NCBI GenBank assembly: GCA_049644265.1
Contig: JBARRO010000271.1
Coordinates: 1-44,642 of the forward strand
DNA length: 44,642 nucleotides
Direction of reading: 5' to 3'
DNA from: JBARRO01 sp049644265
GTDB lineage: Bacteria; Bacteroidota; Ignavibacteria; UBA10030
The notes below the pieces were generated by a model. The model worked only from the letters and a program-made list of their open reading frames with translations. It did not search any database and had not been told where the DNA came from. The position numbers and the translations under genes were made by a program. Numbering within the stretch: the stretch's first letter is position 1; every line of letters begins with the position of its first letter. Positions 27,701 to 36,208 of this stretch are shown here, piece after piece.

Positions 27701-29116
27701 GCGGGCATCCGGCCGATCACCGGCGGAAAGGTCTATGTGTTTCACAATACGGTGTATGTGGACAACACAACGAGAGCCCACTACGTTGCAGCGTTTATCT
27801 GCGGTGGCGGAATTGATGCGACCGATACCAATTTCGTGTTTAACAACATTTTCTATTCCCGTCAAACCGGTTTCAGCTCCGGCAAGAAATCCTATTGCAT
27901 CTATAAGGGTGGCTCGTTTCTTGGAACGCTCGTGTCGGATTATAACCTGGTTTACAACGACGGTGGCGGATCGTATTCGTCCATCGGGAGCCCAAGCGGA
28001 GGCACATTTGCTCAATGGCAGACGAGCGGTCGGGATGTCCACGGTTCCTCGAAAATAGTCTCGTTCGTCGATTCTTCAAGCGACCTGCATCTTGCTGTTG
28101 CGTCGCACGGAGATATTGCCTTGGCTGCGCTTGCTCTGCCGGGGATCAATTCGGATTTCGACGGCCATACGCGAAGTGGCGGCGTGACCTACATGGGGGC
28201 GGACGAAGTAGGGGCCTCTCTCACGGTGTTCGGTTTGACCTCTGCGGTTATCGATTTTGGATCGGTGGGCGTAGGAGATTCTCTCGTGCAGTACGTTTAC
28301 GTCAAACCGGCGCGCAACATCGGGCTGATCGTCACCGGAGTCTTTGCGACGCTGGCGGACTATACGCCGTGGTGCGCAGTTCCCGATACGGTCACAGATA
28401 GCTGCGGGGTTGAAATAACGTTTAAACCGCTTGCCCAGGGTACTTTTGCAGACACCGTGCGGATTGTCACCAACGCAGGAAATGCATGGGTAAGTCTCAG
28501 CGGGGCTTCACCGATGGCAGCGCTTGTTACCTCCGTTCAGCCCATTGCATTCGGCACAATCAAAGTCGACTCCTCCGCAGTGCAGACAGTCGTCATTACC
28601 AACAGTTCTGTCAACCGCCTGGTCATCGATTCCATCTACACCAAAACGCCAGAATTCCTCGTGGACAAGCAGAATGGCACGATCCTTGGAGATACCCTGA
28701 GGGTGTTGGTTGCCTTTATGCCCACAACCATTGGAACCTTCCAGGACACTGTATATATTAAGAACAATGGGTCAACATCCCTGGTTAAGATTCCGGTCAG
28801 CGGCGTCGCAACCTCTGTCACTGGCGTGACCGATCGTGACCAGATTCCCCATGTGTTCTCGCTGAAGCAAAACTACCCGAATCCGTTCAATCCTTCGACG
28901 AAGGTTGAGTTTACCGTTCCTTCGAGTGGACGGGCGACGCTACGCGTCTATAATACCATCGGCCAGAATGTTGTCACGTTGTTCGACGGTGTCGCAGAAG
29001 CCGGGAGGCTCTACACGCGGCCGTTTAACGGCTCATCTCTTCCGACCGGGATGTACCTCGTGCGCCTGCAGTTCAATGATCAGGTCGCAACGCAGAAAAT
29101 GTTGCTGGTGAAGTAA
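24731..29116 (+). CDS. Giant T9SS-secreted protein with two beta-helix modules and three choice-of-anchor-D-like domains
   Basis: A 1461-residue exported protein with the order: signal peptide, beta-helix 1 (about 25-540), ASH/choice-of-anchor-D-like domain (about 546-641: STSALDFGNVLLGDSLEMKVYI), beta-helix 2 (about 648-1158), two more such domains (about 1161-1263 and 1265-1361), then a T9SS sorting domain (LKQNYPNPFNPSTK, ending MLLVK). Both helices resemble the protein encoded just before and each ends in a (Y)MGADE motif. The gene therefore looks like a fusion or internal duplication of that neighbour. Its role is unknown: surface glycan degradation or binding is plausible given the context. 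The start is chosen at ATG 24731, which opens a clean signal peptide after CGGAG. Confidence 0.85.
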   Translation: MNKILISLVAMTLMVIAPVTAQLTGTKTINPAGSGSDNFTSFKEAIDTLNAYGVGTGGVRFEIAGGTYSEPPLTVNPTVNLPAADKPILFVVASGGTVILNDTATVKQWAFTIGSGTASVDYVTLDGSNAGGTDRSWTINNAGPDSSNGLLVFGDNVRLKNLVVTLAFPWSKAPAQGIVLHQTGASDNCVIENCDITANYGILVGTSTGTSQAGNLIKNNTIHCWNKGVNAVQSTDLTIQGNLIVGKTDTYPTTTGYAIYASGPTGNTGAILIDRNTIHDFGSNAGTTTAQTIHVVGAYGSAYFTISNNLLYNLYNAISSGTSSLNLTGIYMSSSSGQNLARYEVFNNVVTGFLDNDARPHSGWTSGIRYNTYGGRANIFNNSVYIAQTTQRAHNTAAFIVGTNSTAVTDTVFSRNNIFWVSATGYSSNYKSHGAYKGGSFLGTLVSDYNTIYNDGGGVNSYNAGSISQTLANWIAGQDLHSACRPVSFVDPVNNLHLNGVSVGDDSLTGTPNVGWTVASFPSDIDGDTRNALYPYMGADESSTALAAVGVSTSALDFGNVLLGDSLEMKVYIKSMKRNPVTVTSLSAPTSDFSWTLVVPVTITDSVELAVKFKPHVLGTYSDNIGVTTDFGSVNLALAGTSEPQPLGGNYTIDPAQATGGTNFQTFTEACNVLTTNGVGAPVTITLASGTYNEAAPLVVNPTVNKPASDKTVKFVPATGATVILNVTTGVGDYAFRIGSSGPNSIDYVTLDGSNIGGTDRSWTINSVGPDSSQGVIVYGDHVQIKNLVIALNNPWGNAPSRGLVLHETAGSDSCLVENCDVTANYAILVGTGGATTQTGNIVRNNTVHCLARGIVASQSTDVTIDNNTVIGHSTIYPLVTGYGIYASNTVTLGGTVSICGNTVHDLGTNTGTTPAVTISGIYAGSKAGTYTINANRVYNMFNATSNATTNVQVQGIVLQNGDHDSRYVVSNNFIYGLKDDDATENSNWTAGIRPITGGKVYVFHNTVYVDNTTRAHYVAAFICGGGIDATDTNFVFNNIFYSRQTGFSSGKKSYCIYKGGSFLGTLVSDYNLVYNDGGGSYSSIGSPSGGTFAQWQTSGRDVHGSSKIVSFVDSSSDLHLAVASHGDIALAALALPGINSDFDGHTRSGGVTYMGADEVGASLTVFGLTSAVIDFGSVGVGDSLVQYVYVKPARNIGLIVTGVFATLADYTPWCAVPDTVTDSCGVEITFKPLAQGTFADTVRIVTNAGNAWVSLSGASPMAALVTSVQPIAFGTIKVDSSAVQTVVITNSSVNRLVIDSIYTKTPEFLVDKQNGTILGDTLRVLVAFMPTTIGTFQDTVYIKNNGSTSLVKIPVSGVATSVTGVTDRDQIPHVFSLKQNYPNPFNPSTKVEFTVPSSGRATLRVYNTIGQNVVTLFDGVAEAGRLYTRPFNGSSLPTGMYLVRLQFNDQVATQKMLLVK

Positions 29117-29123
29117 CCAACGT

Positions 29124-29143
29124 GGGTCCCCTCACGGGGACCC
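29124..29143. terminator. Hairpin after the giant beta-helix gene
   Basis: Perfect 8-base stem (GGGTCCCC and GGGGACCC) around a TCAC loop, starting seven bases after the stop. It is followed by an AT-rich but not T-only stretch, so it is likely an intrinsic or partial terminator. It also argues that the next gene starts well after it. Confidence 0.65.
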
Positions 29144-29165
29144 TGAATTTGTGAAAGGAACGACC

Positions 29166-30737
29166 TTGCGTAAACGAATAAGATCGGTTCTGTTGGGCGT
29201 GGTGTTTGGAGCGGGTGCGGCTCTTGCACAAGTCGAACCCGTGAAAAGTGACCCTTCAACCCTGACAGGGAAGATGATGTGCGGGTACCAAGGTTGGTTC
29301 GCGGTGCCGAGCGATGCTATTAATCGCGGGTGGTATCACTATCGGAACGCTGACGGGTTGTTTGAGCCGGGCCATTGCAAGATCGACATGTGGCCCGACG
29401 TTTCCGACCTCGACCCCGACGAACGGTACGCGACTTCGTTTACCAAAGCAGATGGAAGTGTGGCATACGTGTACAGCGCCCAAAATGCCAAGACAGTCAA
29501 ACGGCATTTCAAGTGGATGCAGGATTACGGGATCGATGGCGTGTTCATCCAGCGGTTTGTTACGGAAGTACGCGGCTCACCGGGTTTGCAGCAGTTCAAT
29601 AACGTGCTGGCAAATTGCCGTGCCGGCGCGAGCCAGTATGGCCGCACCTTCGCAGTCATGTATGACCTCTCGGGATTGAAGCTTGGACAGACCTCGTCCC
29701 TCATCGCCGACTGGAAGATGCTGATCGATACGAAACAGGTCACAAAGGACTCGATGTACCAACGCCACAACGGAAAACCGGTCGTTGCGGTGTGGGGGAT
29801 GGGATTTAACGACGGACGACAGTACACGCTTGCAGAATGCGAGAACGTTGTGGATTTTCTGCAGAACGATCCGGTCTACGGCGGCTGCACGGTCATGGTC
29901 GGAGTCCCGACGCACTGGAGAACGCTCGACCAGGACGCGGTCAGCGATTCGGCCTTAATCAGAATCGCAAAGAAGGCGGACATCATCAGTCCCTGGTTTG
30001 TCGGACGCTATAGTTCGTATGAAGGAGTCGAATTCCACACGCAAATGGTGGTAATCCCGGACCTGGAGTGGTGCGTGCAGAACAACAAAGAGTATCTTCC
30101 TGTTTCGTTCCCAGGATTCAGCTGGCACAACATGAAGCCGACGTCTCCGATCAATCAGATTCCACGGGCGCGGGGAGCATTCCTGTGGTGGCAGTACTTC
30201 CGGTTCATCAAAGCTGGCTCAACCATGCTCTATCAGGCGATGTTCGATGAGATCGATGAGGGCACAGCCATCTTCAAGGTCACGAATGATCCTCCCGTGG
30301 GTGCAAGCACGTTCGTGACCTACGAAGGACTTCCCACGGATTATTACCTGTGGCTTGTCGGTCAGGGTCGGAGGATGCTCCGGAACGAGATTGCCCTGAC
30401 GGAAACTATTCCGGCAAATCCGGCGACCGGAGTGAAAAGCCAGGAATCAGACCCTCCCCGGGAATACAAACTCAATCAGAATTTCCCCAATCCATTCAAC
30501 CCGTCCACAAGAATCGGATTCACTGTTCCTTGCGACAGCTTTGTAGAGCTTGCAGTATTCAACATGATCGGCGAACGCGTTGCCATGCTTGTCGAGGGTG
30601 TCCGACGGGCCGGATATCACGAGGCGTCCTGGAATGGGTCTGATGACTCCGGCATCAGCATGCCGAGCGGGGTGTATCTTTGCAGGCTTTCGTCGGCGGG
30701 TTCATTGATGGCTCAAAAAATGATCCTTATTCGCTAG
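29166..30737 (+). CDS. GH71/99-like glycoside hydrolase, T9SS-secreted
   Basis: A 523-residue exported enzyme of the group named glycoside hydrolase family 71/99-like. It has a signal peptide (cut near ALAQ), KMMCGYQGWFAVPSD, a YGIDGVFIQRF strand, VAVWGMGFNDGRQY, and a late MFDEIDEGTAIF segment. In the last, E362 and E365 have the same three-residue spacing as the catalytic pair of GH99. A T9SS sorting domain starts LNQNFPNPFNPSTR and ends KMILIR. It probably cuts an alpha-linked glycan at the surface, in line with the GH99 and GH92 genes; exact substrate is unknown. The start is a TTG at 29166, six bases after AAGGA. A GTG at 29151 is also in frame but lacks a ribosome site and lies close to the hairpin. 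Confidence 0.82.
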   Translation: MRKRIRSVLLGVVFGAGAALAQVEPVKSDPSTLTGKMMCGYQGWFAVPSDAINRGWYHYRNADGLFEPGHCKIDMWPDVSDLDPDERYATSFTKADGSVAYVYSAQNAKTVKRHFKWMQDYGIDGVFIQRFVTEVRGSPGLQQFNNVLANCRAGASQYGRTFAVMYDLSGLKLGQTSSLIADWKMLIDTKQVTKDSMYQRHNGKPVVAVWGMGFNDGRQYTLAECENVVDFLQNDPVYGGCTVMVGVPTHWRTLDQDAVSDSALIRIAKKADIISPWFVGRYSSYEGVEFHTQMVVIPDLEWCVQNNKEYLPVSFPGFSWHNMKPTSPINQIPRARGAFLWWQYFRFIKAGSTMLYQAMFDEIDEGTAIFKVTNDPPVGASTFVTYEGLPTDYYLWLVGQGRRMLRNEIALTETIPANPATGVKSQESDPPREYKLNQNFPNPFNPSTRIGFTVPCDSFVELAVFNMIGERVAMLVEGVRRAGYHEASWNGSDDSGISMPSGVYLCRLSSAGSLMAQKMILIR

Positions 30738-30740
30738 TTC

Positions 30741-32708
30741 ATGAATTACCTGGCCACATACGATTACGTTGTTATCGCGCTCTACCTCTCCGTTCTGGTG
30801 GGTCTTGGACTTTACCTGAGGAAATGGGCCTCGAGAAGCCTCGAGGACTATTTTCTGGGCGGCAAAAGGCTGCCCTGGTGGGCCATGGGGGTTTCCGGCA
30901 TGGCCTCCTACACGGATATGGCCGGGACGATGCTGATCGTATCGTTTCTCTACATGCTCGGTCCGCGGGGAATCTATGTCGAGTTTCGCGGCGGAGCGGT
31001 CCTGATCCTTCCCTTCATGCTGCTCTGGACAGGGAAGTGGCATTATCGCTCGCGATGCATGACGGGCGCCGAGTGGATGGAATACCGGTTTGGAAAAAGT
31101 TGGGGGGGACAACTGGCGCGCCTGATCCTCGCCTTTGGCGTTATCGTAACAACGGTAGGCATGCTTGCCTACATGATCAAGGCCCTCGGCATGTTCGTCT
31201 CGATGTTCCTGCCGTTCTCGCCCGTCCAGTGCGCGATGGTCATGATCGGAGTGGCAACACTCTACACCATTGTTTCGGGCTTCTACGGCGTGGTCTATAC
31301 CGACCTCTTTCAGTCCGTGATTGTGATCTCGGCGATTGTCGTCATCACCGTTCTTGCCGCGGCGCACATTACTGACCGATACAGTCTTGCCAACCTCGCC
31401 AGGGCCGTGACAGGAGACGAGAACTGGATGTCGTCCACGTTGCCATGGAAGACGTCCATGCCGAAAGGCTACGAGGCATACCAGCATCTGGCGCTCTTCG
31501 CATTCTTCTATTTTCTTCGGAACGCATTGATCGGCATGTCCTCGGCAGGCGCCGACCCGAAATACTTTGGCGCACGCAATGAGCGCGAATGCGGTACCCT
31601 GACGTTTCTCTGGACTTCCCTGATGATGTTCCGGTGGCCAATGATGATCGGTCTTGCGGTGCTCGGGCTGTTGCTGGTCAACGGACTGTTTCCCGACCAG
31701 GCTGTCCTCGCCCAGGCGGCTGTCTTGATTAAAACGCACGTCCCGGGAAGTCCGAAGGAACACTGGGCCGACCTGTTGGCCGAACTGAGGAATTCTCCGG
31801 AACATTTTTCTCCCGTCCTGATCGACGGGCTGAAGGGAATATTCCACGGTGACTGGCAGTCAAAACTCCACTTGCTGAGCTTTGAGGGAACGGTCAACAC
31901 CGAACGGATCGTGCCGGCCGTGATTCTGCTTCTGCTACCCACCGGGCTTCGGGGATTCCTCCTGATCGCGTTTGTTGCCGCAGCCCTTTCGTCGTTTAAC
32001 GCGAGTATCAATATGACCAGCGGCTATTTCACCCGAGACATCTATCAGCGTCATCTGCGTCCGGCGGCCCAAAACGTTGAATTGATTGGCGCAACGTACG
32101 TGTTCACCGTTGTCCTCGTGATCATAGGATTTGTGCTCGCGTATAACGTCGAGAGCATTAATCAGATTTGGGGCTGGATCATCATGGCTCTCGGCGGCGG
32201 CCTCGCGGTTCCGTCATTCCTGAAGTTCTACTGGTGGCGCTACAACGGAGAGGGGTTCGCTATTGGAACGATCGTCGGCATTGGAGGAGCGGTGCTTATC
32301 AACTGGGTTGTGCCGGGACTTGTCGAGTGGGAGCAGTTTCTGGCTATTGCCGCGGTCTCTCTGGTCGCAACGGTCGCAGGTACGCTTCTGACTCCGCCCG
32401 CGGAGGATTCTGTCGTCGCGCATTTTTATGAGACCACCCGTCCGTTCGGCGCGTGGAAGCCATACAAACAACGCCTGGCCGCCGCGTTTCGCACTACCAT
32501 GGAACGCGAACACCGGAACGACCTCCTCGCGCTTCCGTTTACGCTCTGCTGGCATGTGACGTTGTTCCTTCTCCCGATGCAGCTTGTTATTCGGTCCTAT
32601 GGCGATATACCAACGACACTCGTGGTTTTTTTGGTGAGTCTGGCAGGCATGTACTGGTTCTGGTATCGGAATCTTCCGGCCGCACAGCCGGCGGCTGTTG
32701 CATCGTAG
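30741..32708 (+). CDS. Sodium:solute symporter (SSS) family transporter
   Basis: A 655-residue inner-membrane transporter with many hydrophobic spans. SSS hallmarks are the N-terminal YLRKWASRSLEDYFLGGKRLPWWAMGVSGMAS, then GAEWMEYRFG, and AALSSFNASINMTSGYFTRDIY, the usual sodium-site region. It should use a sodium gradient to import a sugar or related solute. It begins three bases after the GH71/99-like gene and leads a tight run with regulator, second transporter, kinase and GH92. Length beyond the usual 500-550 residues comes from a C-terminal extension with extra spans. Substrate is not readable; a mannoside product is the contextual guess. Confidence 0.9.
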   Translation: MNYLATYDYVVIALYLSVLVGLGLYLRKWASRSLEDYFLGGKRLPWWAMGVSGMASYTDMAGTMLIVSFLYMLGPRGIYVEFRGGAVLILPFMLLWTGKWHYRSRCMTGAEWMEYRFGKSWGGQLARLILAFGVIVTTVGMLAYMIKALGMFVSMFLPFSPVQCAMVMIGVATLYTIVSGFYGVVYTDLFQSVIVISAIVVITVLAAAHITDRYSLANLARAVTGDENWMSSTLPWKTSMPKGYEAYQHLALFAFFYFLRNALIGMSSAGADPKYFGARNERECGTLTFLWTSLMMFRWPMMIGLAVLGLLLVNGLFPDQAVLAQAAVLIKTHVPGSPKEHWADLLAELRNSPEHFSPVLIDGLKGIFHGDWQSKLHLLSFEGTVNTERIVPAVILLLLPTGLRGFLLIAFVAAALSSFNASINMTSGYFTRDIYQRHLRPAAQNVELIGATYVFTVVLVIIGFVLAYNVESINQIWGWIIMALGGGLAVPSFLKFYWWRYNGEGFAIGTIVGIGGAVLINWVVPGLVEWEQFLAIAAVSLVATVAGTLLTPPAEDSVVAHFYETTRPFGAWKPYKQRLAAAFRTTMEREHRNDLLALPFTLCWHVTLFLLPMQLVIRSYGDIPTTLVVFLVSLAGMYWFWYRNLPAAQPAAVAS

Positions 32709-32726
32709 CACACGAAGGAGATCTGA

Positions 32727-33794
32727 ATGGCCAAACAAAAAAAATATGAATCGCTTCGCAAGGAACTGATCGCGTTCATCAGAAAAAAGAAGCTCAAGCA
32801 AAACGACCGCCTGCCGACCGTTCGTGAGATTCTGAAGCACAGCGACTACAGCTACGCGACACTGAACCGCACTCTCCTTGAAATGGAAAATGAGGGATTG
32901 ATTACGAAGCGCCAGGGCAAAGGGTTGTTCGTCAACCGGCTGGCGACATCCAAAGAGCCCAATACGCAGATCGCGCTCATCATCCCGAAGGACTTTAGCG
33001 CGCACCGGATTTTCATTGATATTCTCTCCGGGGTTCGCAAGGCGGTGGAAAAAGCAAACCTCGACCTCGTCGTCGCCATCTCCAGTATGAGCCACGAAAA
33101 GGAAAAGGAAACGATCGACAAGCTGTTGAGAAAGAATGTGGAAGGAATGATCATCTTCCTGGAAGACCACTACCAGGACAACTATTCGCACATCGTCGAG
33201 TTGAAGAAACGCAAGTACCCGTTCGTGCTGATCGACCGGTTCATTCCCGAGCTCGACACGGACTACGTCGTCATCAACAACTGGGACGCGATGTTTAAGG
33301 TCTGCTCGTACCTGAAGTACAAGCGGGCGTGCGACAAGATCATATTCATGCCGTCGAACGATACATCCATCATGGCTTCCTCGTCCGACGAGAAAACCCT
33401 CGGCTATAAGAACGCAGTCAGGGCGCTGTACGACGACCAGACGGGCACGGTCATGAAGATGAACGGCTTCGTATCAAAGATCGAGCTCCTCTGCAAACAG
33501 TACAAGAATCTGGGTGTCTGCCTGAATCATGACACGATGATCCCGGACCTTCACAAACGGCTTGCAGCTGCGAGAAAGAAAATTCCGGCGAACTGCCACA
33601 TCTTCGGGTACAACAATAGCTATGAGCCACCGTTGTATCCGACGGTCGAACAGTTCAACGACCGCGTCGGCATGAAGGCAACAGAGATTCTCATTGAGAA
33701 AATCAAAAACCCGGACCGGCCGAGCGTGAAGCTCAGGATTGATCCGAAGCTCCTGCTTCCGGATGGACAAGGAAAGTATCATCTCGAAAACTGA
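32727..33794 (+). CDS. GntR-type regulator with LacI-like sugar-binding domain
   Basis: A 355-residue cytoplasmic transcription regulator. Residues about 1-75 form a GntR-family winged helix (LRKELIAFIRKKKLKQNDRLPTVREI, then YATLNRTLLEMENEGLITKRQGKGLFV). From about residue 80 comes a periplasmic-binding-protein-like effector domain (IALIIPKDFSAHRIFIDILSGVRKA, VEGMIIFLED, FVLIDRFIP) as in LacI and AraR proteins. It likely senses a sugar or oligosaccharide and represses a promoter. Its place between a symporter and an MFS sugar transporter suggests control of this locus. The palindromes at 10808 and 10839 are candidate sites. A strong GAAGGAG lies before the ATG. Confidence 0.9.
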   Translation: MAKQKKYESLRKELIAFIRKKKLKQNDRLPTVREILKHSDYSYATLNRTLLEMENEGLITKRQGKGLFVNRLATSKEPNTQIALIIPKDFSAHRIFIDILSGVRKAVEKANLDLVVAISSMSHEKEKETIDKLLRKNVEGMIIFLEDHYQDNYSHIVELKKRKYPFVLIDRFIPELDTDYVVINNWDAMFKVCSYLKYKRACDKIIFMPSNDTSIMASSSDEKTLGYKNAVRALYDDQTGTVMKMNGFVSKIELLCKQYKNLGVCLNHDTMIPDLHKRLAAARKKIPANCHIFGYNNSYEPPLYPTVEQFNDRVGMKATEILIEKIKNPDRPSVKLRIDPKLLLPDGQGKYHLEN

Positions 33795-33824
33795 ATTCTC
33801 CAACACGTTGAAAGGAACTCCCTC

Positions 33825-34973
33825 ATGAAGCTCAAAACGATTCCCATTTTCCTGGTCTTTTTCATCATGGGCTTCGGCGATGCCGTCGGAACGCTGGTGG
33901 GATTTGTCACGAAGGAATTCAACCTCTCTCCGGGCGTCGCAGGGTTGCTTCCGTTCTTCGGGTTTATCGCGTTCGGTCTTTTTTCCGTCCCGTTTGGAGT
34001 CCTCACGGACAAGAAAGGCCAGAAATTCGTGCTGGTGAGCTTCCTGGCGCTGGTCCTGCTGGGAGAGCTCCTTCCCGTAGTGAGCATCGCACGGTATGAA
34101 TATGTGCTGATCGCCATCTTCTTTATCGGGGTCGGGATTACGGCCCTGCAGGTTGTCGGAAACCCGATGATGCGCACGGTGTCGACTCCCGGCATGTTCT
34201 CTCGCAACCTCTCCTTTGCACAGTTTATCAAGAGCATCGGCTCTAATGCGGCCCCGTATATTCTTCCCCTCGTCGTGGCGCTCGCGCTTCCGTGGCAAAA
34301 CATCTTCTTGATCTTCGCTCTGGTGGTCGGCATCACGCTCGTCATTGTCCTGTTCCTCAAGATTGAACCCCAGCAGGAGCAAGCAACCGCACAGCGGGCA
34401 AGCATTGCCAGCAGCTTCGCGCTATTGAAGAATCCTTTTGTCCTCTCGATGGTGCTCGGCATCTTCTTCTACGTTGGCGCAGAAGTCGGGCTCAACTCGT
34501 GGATTGCACGTCACCTCGAGACGAAATTTGGCCTCGACCTTGAACATGCGACTCTTGGGATCGGTGTGTTTATGACCACGCTTGCCGTGGGACGGCTGCT
34601 CGGCTCCATTATCCTTACGTACTTGTCTCCCAAGAAGTTCTTCCTTGTCAGCTCGTTGTTGGGAGTGGTCGGAATCGCGACGATGTTTGCTCCCAACCAA
34701 CTCACGGTCTTTATCGGTATTGGCGTGGCAGGGCTGGCGTTTGCGAACATCTTCCCGCTCATCTTCTCAATCCTGATTGACGCCATCCCGGAACGCAGTA
34801 ACGAGCTCTCCGGCCTGTTGGTGATGGCAATCGTGGGAGGGGCGGTAGTGCCTGCGGTCATGGGCCTGGTGGCCAATCAGTCGTCCGAGCTCAGTTTCAC
34901 CATTCCACTGGCGATCTTCGTGTATATCAGCTTTCTGGCATTTCGGGGAATGAGAAAACCGGTGGCAGCTTGA
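33825..34973 (+). CDS. MFS sugar transporter, FHS (fucose/glucose-galactose permease) type
   Basis: A 382-residue inner-membrane carrier with about 12 spans. Signs of the FHS branch are FFIMGFGDAVGTLVGFV at the start, VGNPMMRTVS in the middle, and GLLVMAIVGGAVVPAVMGLVAN near the end, which matches the GGAxxP motif of FucP/GluP proteins. It should import a monosaccharide by proton symport. It follows the regulator by 30 bases with AAAGGA before its ATG, and precedes a ROK kinase, a usual partner for a free hexose. Mannose is the best contextual guess. Confidence 0.85.
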   Translation: MKLKTIPIFLVFFIMGFGDAVGTLVGFVTKEFNLSPGVAGLLPFFGFIAFGLFSVPFGVLTDKKGQKFVLVSFLALVLLGELLPVVSIARYEYVLIAIFFIGVGITALQVVGNPMMRTVSTPGMFSRNLSFAQFIKSIGSNAAPYILPLVVALALPWQNIFLIFALVVGITLVIVLFLKIEPQQEQATAQRASIASSFALLKNPFVLSMVLGIFFYVGAEVGLNSWIARHLETKFGLDLEHATLGIGVFMTTLAVGRLLGSIILTYLSPKKFFLVSSLLGVVGIATMFAPNQLTVFIGIGVAGLAFANIFPLIFSILIDAIPERSNELSGLLVMAIVGGAVVPAVMGLVANQSSELSFTIPLAIFVYISFLAFRGMRKPVAA

Positions 34974-34995
34974 CCAGTATGACAGACAACAAGAG

Positions 34996-36123
34996 ATGAG
35001 CCCTGTGATGGAAATCAAAAACGACAAACGTATCGTCATGACCCTGGACGCGGGCGGAACGAACTTTGTGTTCTCCGCGATGCAAGGCAATAGGGAGATC
35101 GTAACGCCGCTGACGAAACCCTCGAACGCCCGCGACCTTAAAACGTGTCTGGAGACCATCGTCTCGGGATTTACGGAAATCAGGAATCAGCTGCCGCAAA
35201 GTCCTGTCGCGATCAGCTTTGCGTTCCCGGGCCCGGCCGACTATCCGCTCGGTGTCATTGGCGATCTTGGCAACCTCCCGGGTTTCCGCGGCGGAGTCGC
35301 CCTGGGACCTATGCTTGCAGAAAAATTCCGGCTTCCCGTATTCATCAACAACGACGGTGATCTGTTTGCCTATGGGGAATCCATTGCCGGATTCCTTCCT
35401 CACATCAACGAGTTGCTGGAAGCGGCAGGAAGCCCGCGGCGTTTTCGCAATCTCGTTGGGTTGACTCTCGGAACAGGGTTTGGCGGGGGGATTGTGCGGA
35501 ACGGTGAACTATTTCTCGGAGACAATTCGTCGGCAGGGGAAGTATGGCTGCTGCGCAACAAGAAATTCCCGTCGATGAACGCCGAAGAAGGCGCCAGCAT
35601 CCGGGCCGTCCAGAAAGTCTACGCAGAGCAAGCCGGCATGAAGCCGTCCGATGCACCGGCGCCGAAAGAGATCTATGAGATCGGGATGGGAAAGGTCAAA
35701 GGCAACAAGGATGCTGCTATCGCCGCGTTTCAACAAATGGCCGAGGTTGTCGGCGATGCGTTGGCGAACGTGCTGACCCTTGTGGATGGACTCGCCGTGA
35801 TCGGAGGGGGCCTTGCCGGAGCACACCCACTGTTCCTTTCCGCCGTCGTGCGCGAAATGAACGCGCCGTTTGAGTTGCCGGGAGGAAAACAGAACCCTCG
35901 GAATGTTTCCCGCATCTACAACCTCGAAGACGAACATGAACGGGGGTTGTTCCTTCGTGGGGACAAGAAGATTGTGACCGTTCCCGGAAGTAGTACCACG
36001 ATGACGTATGACCCGGTTCGCCGCCTTGGCGTCGGGATTTCACAACTCGGCACGAGTACCGCAGTGAGTGTTGGCGCTTATGCGTTCGCGCTCAAAACCC
36101 TCGACAATCAACGGGGGGCATAA
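34996..36123 (+). CDS. ROK-family sugar kinase-like protein without the zinc motif
   Basis: A 375-residue protein with the ROK fold: an ATP-phosphate loop (VMTLDAGGTNFVFSAM), a sugar-site segment (VFINNDGDLFAYGE), GLTLGTGFGGGIVRNGELFLGD, and SAGEVW. In typical ROK kinases the last is AGE(I/L)GH followed by a Cys-rich zinc motif (CxCGxxGC). Here the His is a Trp and no Cys cluster follows, so the zinc site is missing. It may phosphorylate the hexose imported by the MFS carrier next to it, giving for example mannose-6-phosphate (inference). Starts at 34996 and 35008 are both possible, and no clear ribosome site decides between them. The next gene follows after 85 bases. Confidence 0.8.
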   Translation: MSPVMEIKNDKRIVMTLDAGGTNFVFSAMQGNREIVTPLTKPSNARDLKTCLETIVSGFTEIRNQLPQSPVAISFAFPGPADYPLGVIGDLGNLPGFRGGVALGPMLAEKFRLPVFINNDGDLFAYGESIAGFLPHINELLEAAGSPRRFRNLVGLTLGTGFGGGIVRNGELFLGDNSSAGEVWLLRNKKFPSMNAEEGASIRAVQKVYAEQAGMKPSDAPAPKEIYEIGMGKVKGNKDAAIAAFQQMAEVVGDALANVLTLVDGLAVIGGGLAGAHPLFLSAVVREMNAPFELPGGKQNPRNVSRIYNLEDEHERGLFLRGDKKIVTVPGSSTTMTYDPVRRLGVGISQLGTSTAVSVGAYAFALKTLDNQRGA

Positions 36124-36208
36124 CCACGAAGGCTGCCGCATGCGGATGTTGTGCGTCGGCCGGTGAAGGCTCATTTACTAACGAGAGACTGAAACAAAAA
36201 GGTAGAAC

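Noticed and set aside
36136..36145. Palindrome CCGCATGCGG before the GH92 gene
   Set aside because: Perfect, but only 10 bases and GC-rich with no second copy seen in this window; chance occurrence is likely.
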